NCBI GenBank assembly: GCA_947579665.1
Contig: OX388351.1
Location: 62,690,939 to 62,754,938 of the forward strand
Direction of reading: 5' to 3'
Length of the DNA: 64,000 bases
From: Sympetrum striolatum
Taxonomy: Eukaryota > Arthropoda > Insecta > Odonata > Libellulidae
Positions within the stretch are counted from its first letter, which is position 1. Each line of letters begins with the position of its first letter. Below are positions 22,370-34,342 of this stretch, in pieces. A program made the translations under genes and the position numbers. Under the pieces are notes generated by a model. That model saw only the letters and a list, made by a program, of their open reading frames with translations, did not search any database and had not been told where the DNA came from.

Positions 22370-22815
22370 TTTAAGGCGCTCCTTTTTCGGATTTCCCCCA
22401 GAGAAACGTCATTTCTTCATCCGTGAGTGGGTTTTTGTTTCGAGGGATAACGCGTCTCTCCTTCCCGCGGGCTAACCTCCTCTTCCGCAGTCGTTTTCCT
22501 CTTTGAACCCTCGTCACTTCCGTTTTTTCGAATGATATGTTGCCCAAGTCCCCTTCCATTTCCGCGGCCGGCGCATCAATCACCAGAACAGCAGAAAACC
22601 GAGGAGCGTGTCCCCGAACTTTTTTATCCACCCACGTGCGCCCCACTCGGATATGTACGTGGCCGGACAAAAAAAGAGGCGCGGCTAAAAGAAAAGGCTG
22701 CTGGTAGGAACGAGTTATAAAAAATGTAGGCGTGTAGCGCAGCGGCGGACTTATGAATGCCCGATAAAAACCCCTGTAATTTTGGTCTCCGGATAAAACT
22801 ACGCCATCCATTCAA
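22370..22815. other. GC-richer island with open minus-strand frame
   Basis: Composition rises to roughly half GC with many CpG (TCCCGCGGGC near 22464, CCGCGGCCGGCGC near 22561). A 146-codon minus-strand frame (22371-22811) and two overlapping shorter frames show no domain; the residues are rich in R, K and E. It could be an unrecognised exon, a regulatory island or a chance frame. Confidence 0.3.
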
Positions 22816-23740
22816 AACGCACTCTGCGGATTACAATTATTTGCAAAAAATTCCGCGCAAGTGATATTATTGTCTTTCTTCGTGTGTTCCCCGGGGTTGA
22901 GTTTTTGAACCTGTGTTTTTCAATGTTTTTCGTCATTCCGGTTATTATTCTTAGGATTCCTATTCATTGAATCTCGTGTAAATTGACGGTCGAATGTACC
23001 AATATGGCGTAAATTTTAAGCGTGTTATGAAAAGTTCTTTTGGTTTATCTGAAATTTATCCAGAATAGCATTATCGAGAATTTAAATATATGTACCTATT
23101 TTACTACAGATTTGAAAATTAAGAAAAATAGATTGTGTTGATTAAGCATTTTAAAATTAATTCCCTTTTTCATTTGCTCATAGTAGCTTTATTTGAAATG
23201 ATTATGATACATAGATTGCTGTAAATATCGCTAAACATAAATTTGAACACTAAAGCTACTTTAAGGTCTTTGAGTATAAAGATTTAATTTTTATGGATTT
23301 TTCGTTAAATATTATTATTTCTGTAAGTATTAGTGAATACGATGCAATTTGAAACTGCTCTACGTAGCAATCGTATAGATTAAATCGATGAAACTAATAA
23401 ATAACACAATAACACTATAAATTATACATGACTGAGGACGAGAATCATTGATAACCAGATTTATTTCTTTGGAATGGGTCTCTTCATCAAGTTGATGGAG
23501 GTTATCGCTTTCTTTAATCTTTCACTCATACTTATCTTTTTTATTAGATGTATACCGTATAATTTTACAACTTATTCAATGATTCGAAATAGTATTAATT
23601 TAAGTAGTCATATTGTATGAAATACAATGTATAATTACAAAATATTATTACTGCAATTTGTTATACGTAGCCATTGGAAAAAGAGCCAGGTGGCCGATGA
23701 AACTTAGCCTAAAACTTGTACGTCATTATGCTCCACCAAG
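22816..23740. other. AT-rich stretch, nothing recognised
   Basis: Stops are dense in all frames and no repeat is seen. Confidence 0.4.
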
Positions 23741-24420
23741 ATAACTCTAGACACGTGAGATATTTGTTATCACGGATGAAATCGGATTTTGGGGAGATTT
23801 TCCCGGGAGACTTATCCATAATAGACAGTAGCTTCGATGCGCAAATCCTTTTCCCCTATTCGTTGCCATATTCCACACATAGACAACGGGGAATTCCCCG
23901 CAATCCCCAACAAATCTCTGCTGCATAAACAATAGAAGCGAGGAATTATTATGGAATGGGAACACATTACGGTTATCACTCGGGAGCCACCGGAAATGAA
24001 GAAAAAGAAGGAAGAGACGGGCGGGTTTTTTAAAAATTCCATCCGAAGCGACGTGAGATGGAAAGAAAGATGAGTGAAAAAAAAAACGAATCGCAAAGCG
24101 CAGGAGAGATGAAAAACTCTCCGCTACTGTAACCCGTACCTGCTGAGTTGTGAAAATCGATTTTCGGAGATGTGGACTTGCAGCGCGGTGAATAATTGAG
24201 AAATGGCTCTCAGCGGATTCGCCAAGTGGGAAAATCTGTGCTGGAAACACAACGAAACAAAGAATGCTTGAGAAAGAATTGACGGATGGCAGGTGCACCT
24301 GCGGTTCGGACGGTACGAATATTTGATTTTTTCGTCCCCGCCCGTTGTGTGCCCGTCCTATTACGCTGTGTGGGGCTTCAAAACCGCTTGTTACATTTTT
24401 TACCTCGCCATGCATGGGGC
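23740..24420 (-). other. GC-richer island with the longest open frame in the window (222 codons)
   Basis: A minus-strand frame 23747-24415 starts MHGEVKNVTSGFE and ends ISSVITNISRV. It is rich in F, S and R, has a homopolymer-encoded FFF/RFFF patch near its middle (GAAAAAAAAAACG on the plus strand) and shows no domain, signal peptide or membrane pattern I recognise. A second 94-codon frame overlaps in another register. Being open for 222 codons in about 45% GC DNA is unusual here but not strong evidence. Whether it is an exon, an island of conserved non-coding DNA or chance is unresolved. Confidence 0.25.
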
Positions 24421-24676
24421 TAATTATGAAGTTCCGAGGATTTTCTGATGAATAATCATCGCCTACCTAGAGTGGCCCTCATAATCCGATTCCATTTTTT
24501 CAGAATACGTGAATAATTTCGAGATTATTATTTCCGGTTCTTACCAACATCATATCACATATTTAAGGCCATAAAATCTGTTAAATGGAAGGGTAATTTT
24601 TTACATTCCAATTCTCGTTAAGATGAATTTAATGACGTACATGACGATGAAGTGATAATTCCTGAAGGTCTTTTTA

Positions 24677-24950
24677 TATCCTGACTTTTACTGGTAGCAA
24701 TTTTGACGTTTGATTTCATTTATTAATTCATTTCTTTTAATCTCTTATCTTATATACTTAATCTCGCTAAAAATCCATAAAAAGCTATTACTTGGAAGCT
24801 TAATCTGCATAATATCTGAATTTACAGTTATCGGTAAGGTAATTAATTTATGAATTCCTTTTACTAGTAAATATCATGACTTTTACTGGTAGCAATATCG
24901 ACGCTTTATTTCCTTAATTTTTTTAAAATTATATATTCTCTTGTGCTGTC
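24677..24950. repeat. Diverged direct duplication, ~197-bp spacing
   Basis: TGACTTTTACTGGTAGCAAT occurs at 24682 and again at 24879, each followed by a related (T)TGACGTTTGATTTC / TCGACGCTTTATTTC segment and AT-rich sequence. The likeness extends about 50-70 bases. Confidence 0.65.
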
Positions 24951-25160
24951 TTAATGTAAATGTACTTGCCATTTACAATGTTTTAATAGTTTTTAAACAT
25001 TTAATTTAATAGTTTTACTTCCCATATTCCGTCAATATTACACATTTGATATTTTTTGTACAATTAATTACGTTTCAAGTATACACAAATGTAATTCGAA
25101 AAGGAAATTTAAAATGATAACCTTAGATACCATTGCTTCTGGAAAATTTTTTGCCACTAT

Positions 25161-25296
25161 AATTTTTACTTTCTCCATATACGAAGTATAGAGAAAGTAT
25201 TGTTTTCATGAAAAAAATCGACTTCGAGATTTCAACGGAAATACATGTTTTGGGGTCCCTAGAACACGTTTTGACCATTTTCGGAATGATGTCTGT

Positions 25297-25349
<53 letters not shown>

Positions 25350-26221
25350 AGTGTGTGATAGTGGGCGCTCTAACGTAAAAACTATTAGTCGTATCAATAC
25401 CAAACTTCATATATAGTAGTGGTGTGTGTGCTGTCAGAGTTGATTAGTTTTTGGATTAAATCGGTCAACCGGAAGTCGAGCTTTATTCATTAAAGCTCAT
25501 TTCCGGTTTTCAAAATATCTCCATAAATATGATATATACGTATATTGTATTACTTATAAAAGTTTTAGATAATGTAATTTACTATAAATTTTGTATTTAA
25601 TATATTTTTGTATCACCGCTTGATTAGGAGTTATTCGTGAAATACCGATAAACCGTAAGTATCTGATTATGTACTTTGTGGGCGCTCTAACATGAAAATT
25701 GTTTGTCGGATCAACACCAAATTTCATATATAGAATTTTCGTTGGTGTCGTTAGAGTTGATTAGATTTTGGAGTAAATCGGTTAACCGTAAGTCGAGCTT
25801 CATTCTTCAAAGCTCATTTCCGGTTTTCAAAATATCTCCATAAATATGATATTTAGGTATATAGTATTAGTAACAAAAGTTTTAGAAAATGTAATTTACT
25901 ATGACTTTTGTATGAAACATATTTTTGTATCACTGATTGTTTAGGAGTTATTTGAGAAATACTGATAAACCGGAAGTTGCTGATTATGTACGTTGTGGGC
26001 GCTCTGGGCGCTGGGGCGAAAGGCTACTTCATCGTTTTTCATCGAACATGTCCTGAAAAACATTATTTATAATGTTTGTGACGTAAAAGATAATAATATA
26101 TATAAATTAATCACTCATCTTCAAAGTTTAGATGGAATATAGAGTCCGAAATTACTGTCGTAGATAAATATTTACATCTTATATATGGAGAAAGTCATGT
26201 GCTGGCCACATCAGATTTTTT
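25161..26221 (+). repeat. Repeat family R1, copy B (~1,060 bp, 317-bp internal period)
   Basis: It starts AATTTTTACTTTCTCCATAT and ends ATATGGAGAAAGTCATGTGC followed by GGCCACATCAGATTTTT, the same ends as copy A. It has the AAAATCGAC block, GTTTTGGGGTCCCTAGA, a long TG microsatellite in the place of copy A's GTCT run, then repeat units. GTGGGCGCTC recurs at 25361, 25678 and 25995, an exact 317-bp spacing, so the duplicated unit here includes the GTGGGCGCTC/AGTTGATTAG part as well as the CCGGAAGT and AGATAATGTAATTTACTA parts. Copies A and C duplicate only a ~175-bp part. The minus-strand frames here (25123-25410, 25206-25403) are THTHTH shadows. Confidence 0.85.
25291..25358. repeat. (TG)n microsatellite
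   Basis: About 68 bases of nearly pure TG dinucleotide with a few A or C interruptions. It lies inside R1 copy B at the position of the (GTCT)n run in the other copies, so it probably expanded after insertion. Confidence 0.95.
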
Positions 26222-27559
26222 AATTTTGAAAAAAGAACTTTGATTTCATGTTGGTCAGCATACTAGTTCCATTGTTGCGTGAATGCATCCTAAATAACTA
26301 TCGCTTACTCAGGTTGAAATAATCTTTCTTTAGATTATCATTATAAGTTACCAATTTCAGTCATCATGAAAATAGCTATAACTCTAATCCATTTGCTAAG
26401 AAAATGGCCGTAAAATAAACGAGAAACGAACTAAACGAAAGGGTCATTGACCTTATGCAAAAGTAATTTAGAGGCAATCTAGCTATTCTCCATTAAAAAG
26501 GTTGCTTCCATGGTGTTAGGCTGTTCTTTTCTCTTGGCCACATGTTGCTCTAAAGAGCAATGCCTGGAACTAAGTAGCCGTGAATTTTAAATTGCGTGGA
26601 ACGAATTAGGAACCTGCGGGTCGGACTTTATGTAGCTCCTCCTCTACTGTAGTTAATTAATTCTCCTTTTTTGTAAATAGATGTTAGAGCAAGTGGAGAC
26701 TAATACTGTCTAAGATCAATATTTAAGAATATTACGATAATGTAGTATCAAACTAACTAGTGACTTGGAAAAAACTATCCCGAGAAATCACTATTGATGA
26801 AATAATTGAAAATGTATCTTTCATCGGTGGAAATTTAGTTTAATGATTAAAAGTATACACCATCCTGAATTTCTTTTGGTTTCCAAGTTAAAGTGATTGT
26901 AATATAATTCTGATTAATCATCTATTAAATTCAAATACGGCACACTGATTGTGAATGGCACATGAAATGAAGGAAAATGGCAAATCTGAATGCGAAGAAA
27001 TATTAAGCGTAAACTTTAAAAGTACTATTTAATTATTCCTGCTACACGGTAACACCACACTGTAACTGCTACACTATAACACCTTCTGTTTATTATGCAT
27101 GTGTGTTTTTTATATGGGCCATTTGCTATCTGAAATTCGTAGCGTTATTTTATAAATGTGAATATTATAATTTTATGTTAATAAAATCATAAAATCAGTA
27201 AAATTGAATGCTGCATACGTTTAGGTACAAATATAAGACTAGTAAATGCATTACAGCCATAGTAGATCAAACAAAGTATGAGAAACTTCTATTATCTTAT
27301 CTTTGATACCTATCTTAGTTGGCATATTTATTTTATTAAAAATTCTAATTAAGGCACATGAACTATATCTTCAGTCTTGCATGATGATAAAATTTCGTTA
27401 AAATTAAAGAATAATTTATTTGTAGAGCATTAGGAATATTGCATTGTCACTAAGGAAATCCTATAAAAATTGCAGTAGAAAGAAAAAATTGGTCTTCAGT
27501 CTTTATTTCAATTGCAATTCAGCGAAAAATGTTCATTGCAAGCTTTTATCGGATTTTTC
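26222..27559. other. AT-rich stretch, nothing recognised
   Basis: A small palindrome TTGCTCTAAAGAGCAA lies at about 26546-26561. Otherwise no signal. Confidence 0.4.
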
Positions 27560-27990
27560 ATGCGCTGTTTATAGCCAGTGAAATCCGTTTTTTACATCGC
27601 ATATAAATCTTGCTGAAGATTGGACTCCGCATTCCATCCTTTTTGACATCGCAACGGTTTTTCTTGATCTGTGAGAAATGAATCAAATGGCATCCGTTTA
27701 ATTAAATTGCGACCGCATCCGTGGCGGAGATAAAAATGTATTGGATTTTGGACGTTTAAACAGATCCTTGAATAAAGGCTTCGAGGGAAGCAATTAAATT
27801 TGCGGGGAGCGTTGCTCAAAATGACACAAGAAGCGACGGTAATGAGCCCTTTTGAGCAGCGAGTTTGACCTTAATAAAAAGCAGGAGTAAAATGCATTAC
27901 TCGGATTAGCTCGAGGAAACGTCTTTGAGAAATGAAACATCCTGCGACGGCGAAATTAATACTGCCAGAAGGCGGTCTCATTTCCAGAAA
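27560..27990. other. GC-richer island, possible regulatory DNA
   Basis: Balanced composition with homeodomain-like AT cores set in CpG-containing sequence (AATTAAATTGCG, AATTAAATTTGCGGG). A 75-codon minus-strand frame (27592-27819) is unrecognised. The mixture resembles conserved enhancer DNA, which is inference only. Confidence 0.25.
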
Positions 27991-29190
27991 TTGTGCCGTG
28001 TTTGTCTAGGCTCCTCTAGAATCTCATTCTATTCGAATTGAAAATTCTGATTCAGAACAGATTAATCCCTATTATTTCAAAGGTAGTTTTTCAACATATT
28101 GCAATACGTATAGTTTTACTGAAGAAAAATATAACGTAAGATACGTAGTTATAAAATATTCTGTACAAAGTCCGTAACTCTAATTATTTAGAGTGACTTC
28201 CTGATTAATTAAATTTTAATCGGATACCATATTTTCAGCTGTTTTTTTTTGCTCTTTGCAGGATTAAATAAAACATGGACAAAATGACAGTATTTTACTG
28301 TTCTTCCTCTCATAAGCTGAACTCGTATTACTGCAATTCCATTTTTTCTATTCGAAACTCATATCGAACTGTTACTCTTTTACTATGACTGAAACCTATG
28401 ATAAACACAAGAGAAGGGACTAAGAATATTATTCAAACAGTCGATGTCCCTTCTAGTTAGCTCATGAAAAGATAACCACCTGGATTTTCCTATCAGTAAA
28501 GCATGTTTAATGCGACACACGAAAGTTTTGCCCGTATCCTTGAAGCACATTCATCATTGAAATCGCAAAATTTACGTTAGAGGTTATTGCATATTTTAAT
28601 AACTGATTATGGTAGGCATGAATGATTGTCAGCTGATATCAGAAAAAGTAGGAAAAAATTACAATACGCATTTTATTTAACTTGCTTTGGTTTTTAATAT
28701 TTTATACTTTATTTTGTAGCGACGAAAGTTTACGATGACTTTAACACAGTTGACTACTCCTGACTTATCCGATGAAATTGGAGTCGGTAATTTACACGGA
28801 TATCTTTCCATTGGTACAAAAGAAACCGTTGAAAAAATCTATTGTATTAGTTACGATTAGCTATTTCATGCTACTTAGAATGTGAAGGTTTAGTGGCTTG
28901 AGCTTAAGATTTAAATAGTTGCCTCCAAAGTTGTAAAATAGGGTTTTTAACGCAATATTATTTCAACTCAGCATGGGAAACTTCTTAAAGAACAAAAACT
29001 AGAGATAAGGTGTTTTCATTCTATCGTTATCATCCAATTTCTAGTAACTCCACGACATAGTTTCTTTATTTTTAGTCATATTATTCCAGATCACCCATTT
29101 CTCGCTTATTTTATTCAATGAAATGGTGAACTTCATATTTGGTAAACTGTCAATTAAGAAAGAAAAGAGAGATCGAATGCTTTTCAAATA
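27991..29190. other. AT-rich stretch, nothing recognised
   Basis: No repeat, RNA or coding signature seen. Confidence 0.4.
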
Positions 29191-29960
29191 TCTTCTCGGG
29201 TGTTGAACCGGGTTAGAATGCTTAAAAATGTTGACATTTCCGCCGCGCCTTCAGCAACAATTTTTATTGATGTCGAGGACAAAATGTCGGAATTTTCCGA
29301 CACCCTAACCCACTTAAAAATCTGAAAAGAGTTCCTGAGAAGAAAATGTATCGGTGAAAGTATATATAGAGAGAATCGGTGAGCCATGACGTTCTTATAG
29401 CGCTAAAATGGAATAAAAAGAAAAGCGTCCAAATGCTTCAAGTTCAGCGGAAGTCTTGCAAGGTTCACTCACGTTTGAGGTCGTTGTGAAACTTACCGAC
29501 TGACCATGGTAAGAGTGAATTATTTCTCGAAATCGTAGAGAACGCGGTGAAGAAATAAAAATCGACGATCCGCGGAAGACCGAGTTCGAAAAGTCATAAA
29601 GAAAGCATCGCCTTGGAAACGGATTGCCGAAGAAGTACATTCAACTGCTGCAACTGTATCCTCCACTCTGCGGAATTTCAAAGGAAGAGCGGATTTGAAG
29701 TGAATTAGATGAAGGGATTTATATTCAAGGATTGAGTGTCATCTGCGAAATCCCATATGGTCAAGGAATTGCATCCGAAGTAAGGATCCGGATAACTCAG
29801 CTTGGACGTGATTTCTATTCACATCTCGGCGTCACGTGCAAAAAAGTGATCCGACTTCTTTCCCATACCATGCAACAGCTCACTGGTGGAATTGTAAATT
29901 TCTGTTTTGCAGCGTCAGCAATGATTTGCATTCGGAATAAAAGAATTTAGGGCATTCGAG
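29190..29960. other. Moderately GC-rich island
   Basis: Three short frames (29184-29387 minus, 29395-29640 minus, 29732-29950 plus) fall here. None resembles a known family and none has convincing splice or start context. Sequence such as CCGCCGCGCC (29240) and GACGATCCGCGGAAGACC (29563) is CpG-bearing. Confidence 0.25.
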
Positions 29961-31262
29961 AGATATTCAGAGGAAGACTGGTACATTTCATGTTTCTACT
30001 GCACTGAATAAAGAGCCATATTTTTTATTGCTCATACGCTCAGCAGTCTAGAGAGATGCAAAATTAACCTATTTTCCTCAACATTTCCCGTATTTCTCAT
30101 CCAAGATTTTCTACGAAGACATGCTTTATGAATGAAGGAATTCCAATTACGCATCTAAAAGTTATGATTTGCAGAGCCTTGGCATAAAGGGCACTGTTGC
30201 ATTATTGTGAAACTTCTACTTCCTTCTCATCATGGGTTTTGATTTATATAATACCTTCATAAGAAAGGATATTACAAAATACGTTTCAAAGCCGTTCTTC
30301 AAACATTAAAGAAATTAATTATTACAGAGAATATTCGAACAATTTACCATTGCTCTCTTAGAAAGAATATTTTTTTGGTGCGTTATTAGAATTTGCGAGG
30401 AGGAACAGTTATGAAAAACGTTCGTACAGGGCTAGAAACATCCCGGATCTCGCCATTGGTGATCATTGCATTGAGTTTTTCCGCCCTAAATCTTTGTTTG
30501 CTAAAAGAATTCATTACGTATTATTGCCTTATCACGCACCAAAAATATACAGTTTACCGATTCCGTTGTATCTTTTGCTTAAAATTTGGTTATCCAAAAT
30601 GAAATAATGTCTGTGGTTGATTCGGAATTATTTTCATTTTACTGAAGTTTACTCATAATACCCTTTCCTGCATTCGTGTAACGCTAATTCAGAAATAAAT
30701 GAAAACCTCTTTCTTAAGAACTACTTATATAGTGCCGTGAACCGGTAACTTAGACATGTTTTGGGACATTTTTGTCGATTATAAAAAGTAATATAATCGT
30801 AATTTATGCTTATTCTATCTCTTCAACACAATTGAAGTCTTGGATTGGAAATTAGTAAAAAACGACAACCTTAGACTCTCGAACAATTTTATATGTTTTT
30901 AAAAATGGTGTCAAAGTAATCTTGAGTTCGGGGTAACTTTAACACCTCGTTGGATTTGTCTGAATGTCAATGTTGATGCGCGGGTTTCTTTGATATCCCT
31001 AATAAAAAATATAAATTTTGCAGGTTTTTTTATATATTATAGACGTATTTGTAGTATGAAACAAACATACAAGTAAAATGAAAATAGCCAGTCTTTCATT
31101 TTGTAATATAATTCTTACAATATTATATGGAACTTTACTGCTGAAAATTAATCATAACATGAGATAATTAACATTATTATCAAGCAAATTAACAACTCAA
31201 TTTAATTATACGACTCGACTTTAAAAATTACTCAAAAATATCAGTGTGTACCTTCTCATCGC
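29961..31262. other. AT-rich stretch, nothing recognised
   Basis: A 69-codon frame at 30393-30602 is unrecognised. 30740-31260 is very AT-rich. Confidence 0.4.
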
Positions 31263-31570
31263 TCATTCATATGACAGATTTCTAGACCTTTTACTACAGT
31301 GACCACAAACCCACTTGAGACAGGTGAAGCAGCAGATCCAATCACTCTTCAGTTGATAGCGACCGTAATCACATATGCAAATAGTACACAGATTTACATC
31401 CCCTTCGTCATTTTTGTTGCTCTTCGCATGTTTCAATAGTCTCTTCACACGTCTTCTTCCTCTGAGAAGAGTCCAAGTGTTTTAATTTGCATGTTAATCG
31501 TTTATTTTGACTTGGTGGTGTTTTTTCCCGTAATCCTGATGTTGAAAGAAGATAACTCGAGCCAAGATCT
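31263..31570 (-). pseudogene. pogo/CENP-B-like transposase C-terminal zinc-finger tail (relic)
   Basis: A 61-codon frame (31448-31263) contains CTICICDYG at residues 21-29, then W38 and C40, C41, C44, W47, C49 and C52. The layout C-x2-C...W-I-x-C-x2-C-x2-W-x-x-x-x-C is the PHD-like tail of insect pogo/DDE_1-type transposases. There the residue after W-V is usually histidine; here it is cysteine. Upstream in another frame (about 31560-31449) is a lysine-rich segment with PPSQNKRL and KLKHLDSSQRKK, typical of the linker before this tail, so a frameshift lies near 31450. No catalytic DDE domain was found further upstream. A dead 3' fragment; the family call rests on the cysteine/tryptophan pattern only. 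Confidence 0.6.
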
Positions 31571-31679
31571 TCTTGGATACATAGAATAACTGCGTGCCAA
31601 TGAATCCCCAATAACTGTCCAAGTAACCAGCAAAATGAATGAGCTGTATCAGCTTTTGTCACTGTCCAAGCTATCAAAA

Positions 31680-34001
31680 CTGCGACTCTCTATCCATTGT
31701 TTTATTCATAGTCTAACTTAATATCATCATTTATAACAGCTAACTTAAAATCTATCTGCTTTTTAGGATGTAATAATTTTCTGTGAGGAAAAATTTGGCT
31801 TCTATGGATGAAAGATAAACTGGCAGGCTATAACTTCATAGGAATTTTATTTCAATAACAGCAAGTGTAATAAAAGTTGGAATAGAGTCATTGTAGCTAT
31901 TTTTATGCATGTATTTCATCCCCCAAGCTTCACTGTGTTTCCCTCTTTTTAAAAACGTCACCTGAAGATAAAAGATCACAGCTGAAGACTGTCAGAAATT
32001 AATGATAGAGAATTAGAGAATAAAAAACTCAATTTATATCTAATTCCCCGTTTTTATAAGCAATTTCTATGTGGATTGCTGCTTCACATTTATGCCCTTA
32101 CGAAATTATACTTTTTTCGATTCTCTGTGTACTCTCCATTTTGTTCTTCTCCCCAGGGGTAAATTCGATTATTTTAGACAAGCTTTACTGATCGCTTCTC
32201 CTTTTCACTGTTAGTTCACCTTGAGGCAATTCTCCATCCCTCCGCACATTTATTACGTTTTACCTTTGTCTTCCCACAACTTCTTCCCTTTTCCGAACAA
32301 GGAAATGATGCTTTGCTTTCCCTTAGCTTCCATGTTTCCGAAGAGGAACCTTCGAGGTTTTATACTTCTATTCTTAACACAAAAATATACTATTTTCATG
32401 TCCAAAAATAGCAGTTTTGATTAACCTCTTAGTTTAGTTCGGTAACAAGGTAGTTATGTGTTAGAATTTATCAAACTTTCGAATTTTGACCTAATTTTTT
32501 AACCTCTTCTCAGATTAAAGTCCGCAGAAAGTTATGAAAAGTAACTATGCTATTGGTGGTAAGTGTTGGTAAATATAGGAATGAATAATGTTTTCATGAA
32601 GTAAATATAAGTTATTCTAATATAAGTCGTAGTAATTCGTAAACTTTAAGTGTTGCCAAGTGGTAATTCATTGTGTATTCAATACCTGATAAAACTTTCA
32701 TAGTATGTAATAGGTACATACTATTTAACGATAACTGTAGGTGCACACATAAATAATAAATATTGCACTACGATGTATATTATTATAGTTATTTTGGAAT
32801 ATTGGTTATTTACTGATATTCTGTATTCGTATACTTAAATATACGTATAATTAAATATTTTATGGAATTTTTATAGTGATTGTTTACCGTATATGCTATT
32901 TTTCTTGGTTTTAGAATAGTATACAAATTGTTAATTATTGTTTTTCTCTTTGTTAGAATTTTTATCTGAATATAAATCTTCTATTTTAATTTTTAAATTA
33001 TTTAAAAAGTAATTTCAAACCGCAAATTGTGAAAAATTCAGTGGTCATTGAAGAACATATATATCTATAGTAATAATAACTTACTTAGACTAGGTTTTCG
33101 CAGTCATAGTGCATCACCAGGTACATAACATATTTTTTATGTGTTTAGTGGTCTAGCAAAGTTACCATTATGGGTTTCTGTGCTTCTCACATTCACAAAC
33201 TAATATTTGAAGTCATTAGTTGTACCAACGCAGAATATAACCATTTTTCATCTATTTCTTAACCCATTACTGTGATCGTAATAGTATTCTTTAGAATTTA
33301 TATCATGGAGTTGCAATATTCACATAAATAATTAAGTTTATCTGAAAGTATTTATTCATGTTTTTTATTCTAATAACCACAGCATACCAGCATAAAAACG
33401 CATTTTTTCATATTTACAAAAAAGTCGAATTATTATAAACAGAAGGAATCTGAATGAAAACGTTGGGGTTTTTAATGATCGTTTGTTTGAGAGGACTGTC
33501 TATAAAACTTTTAACGATGCCCGATCTCCAGTAATTCTTTTCCCTTTCCCTCCTCCATTGTCCCCGTGCCCTTCCACCTTTTTCCCTGAGATGGGATTTT
33601 TCGAAGCATAAAACTTCGTGAGCGCATCAACTGATCCCCTGCAATTTGTGGCTTAACAGGGGACGAAGTTTGGCTGTGCGTTATTACGGCGATACGAAAC
33701 TGTCGCCTGAGGGAGAGGCGGTCAAGGTTACCCGTGCGACATTCGGCGGAGTCACTGGGAGGACGTATTTCATTGAATTAGCGCAAAATCCTTTAGAAAT
33801 ATTTACATGAACCGTAATTCGAGAAGAATGTATGCTCGGGGAGATGCTCCTTCTTAATTTGTGGATGTATTTTGAACCATGACGTAGACTTTATGTAAGT
33901 AAATGAAAATATTCTTTTCGGATTTGCAGCTTTAGAAAATTGGAAAGTTTTACCTTCATGATTCGGGCTCGTTTCAGAATATTTACATTTACATTTTAAG
34001 A
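31680..34001. other. AT-rich stretch with a GC-richer patch at 33460-33760
   Basis: 32500-33400 is extremely AT-rich. AGTATGT/ACATACT forms a small palindrome near 32702-32721. The patch near 33.6 kb is balanced but has no long frame. Nothing recognised. Confidence 0.4.
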
Positions 34002-34342
34002 TTGCATACCTTGATTAAGGAAATTAACTCCAGTGTTATTTGGCGGAACTTCATTTTAAACTTACAAAAGTAAAAAAGCACCATACTCAGAACATTGTAT
34101 TCCTCCTCATTCCTCGTCCTCAGAACATTGTATCCATCCTCAAAATTGTATTTCTTTTATCCATCCTCCAACCCTTCCCCCTCATTTTGTACTCATATAT
34201 ATGTTCTTGCTGCTTGAAATAACTTCTGTTCTGAGGATGGTACTTTAACACCGAAACCAGTCAACAGCTTTATTAAAATTTGTGGAATTCGTACAAGTGA
34301 GTGTGTGTGTTTTTTACTTTTGTAAGTTTGCATACCTTGATT
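34002..34342 (+). mobile_element. 311-bp insertion with hammerhead-like core and 15-bp target duplication
   Basis: TTGCATACCTTGATT occurs exactly at 34002-34016 and 34328-34342 around 311 bases. The insert contains CTGAGGA (34220), a GGT/ACC hairpin, GAAACCAGTC and then ATTAAAATTTGTGGAA. CTGTT just before the core and AACAG just after GTC are fully complementary, giving a five-pair stem I in exact hammerhead register with a GTC triplet. Near its ends is an inverted repeat, AAACTTACAAAAGTAAAAAA (34059-34078) against the complement at about 34308-34327. A two-copy CTCAGAACATTGTAT motif lies at 34087 and 34120. It is a longer relative of the 6.1 and 8.6 kb insertions. Confidence 0.65.

Noticed and set aside
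25123..25410. Threonine-histidine repeat protein
   Set aside because: Translation of the TG microsatellite on the minus strand inside repeat R1.
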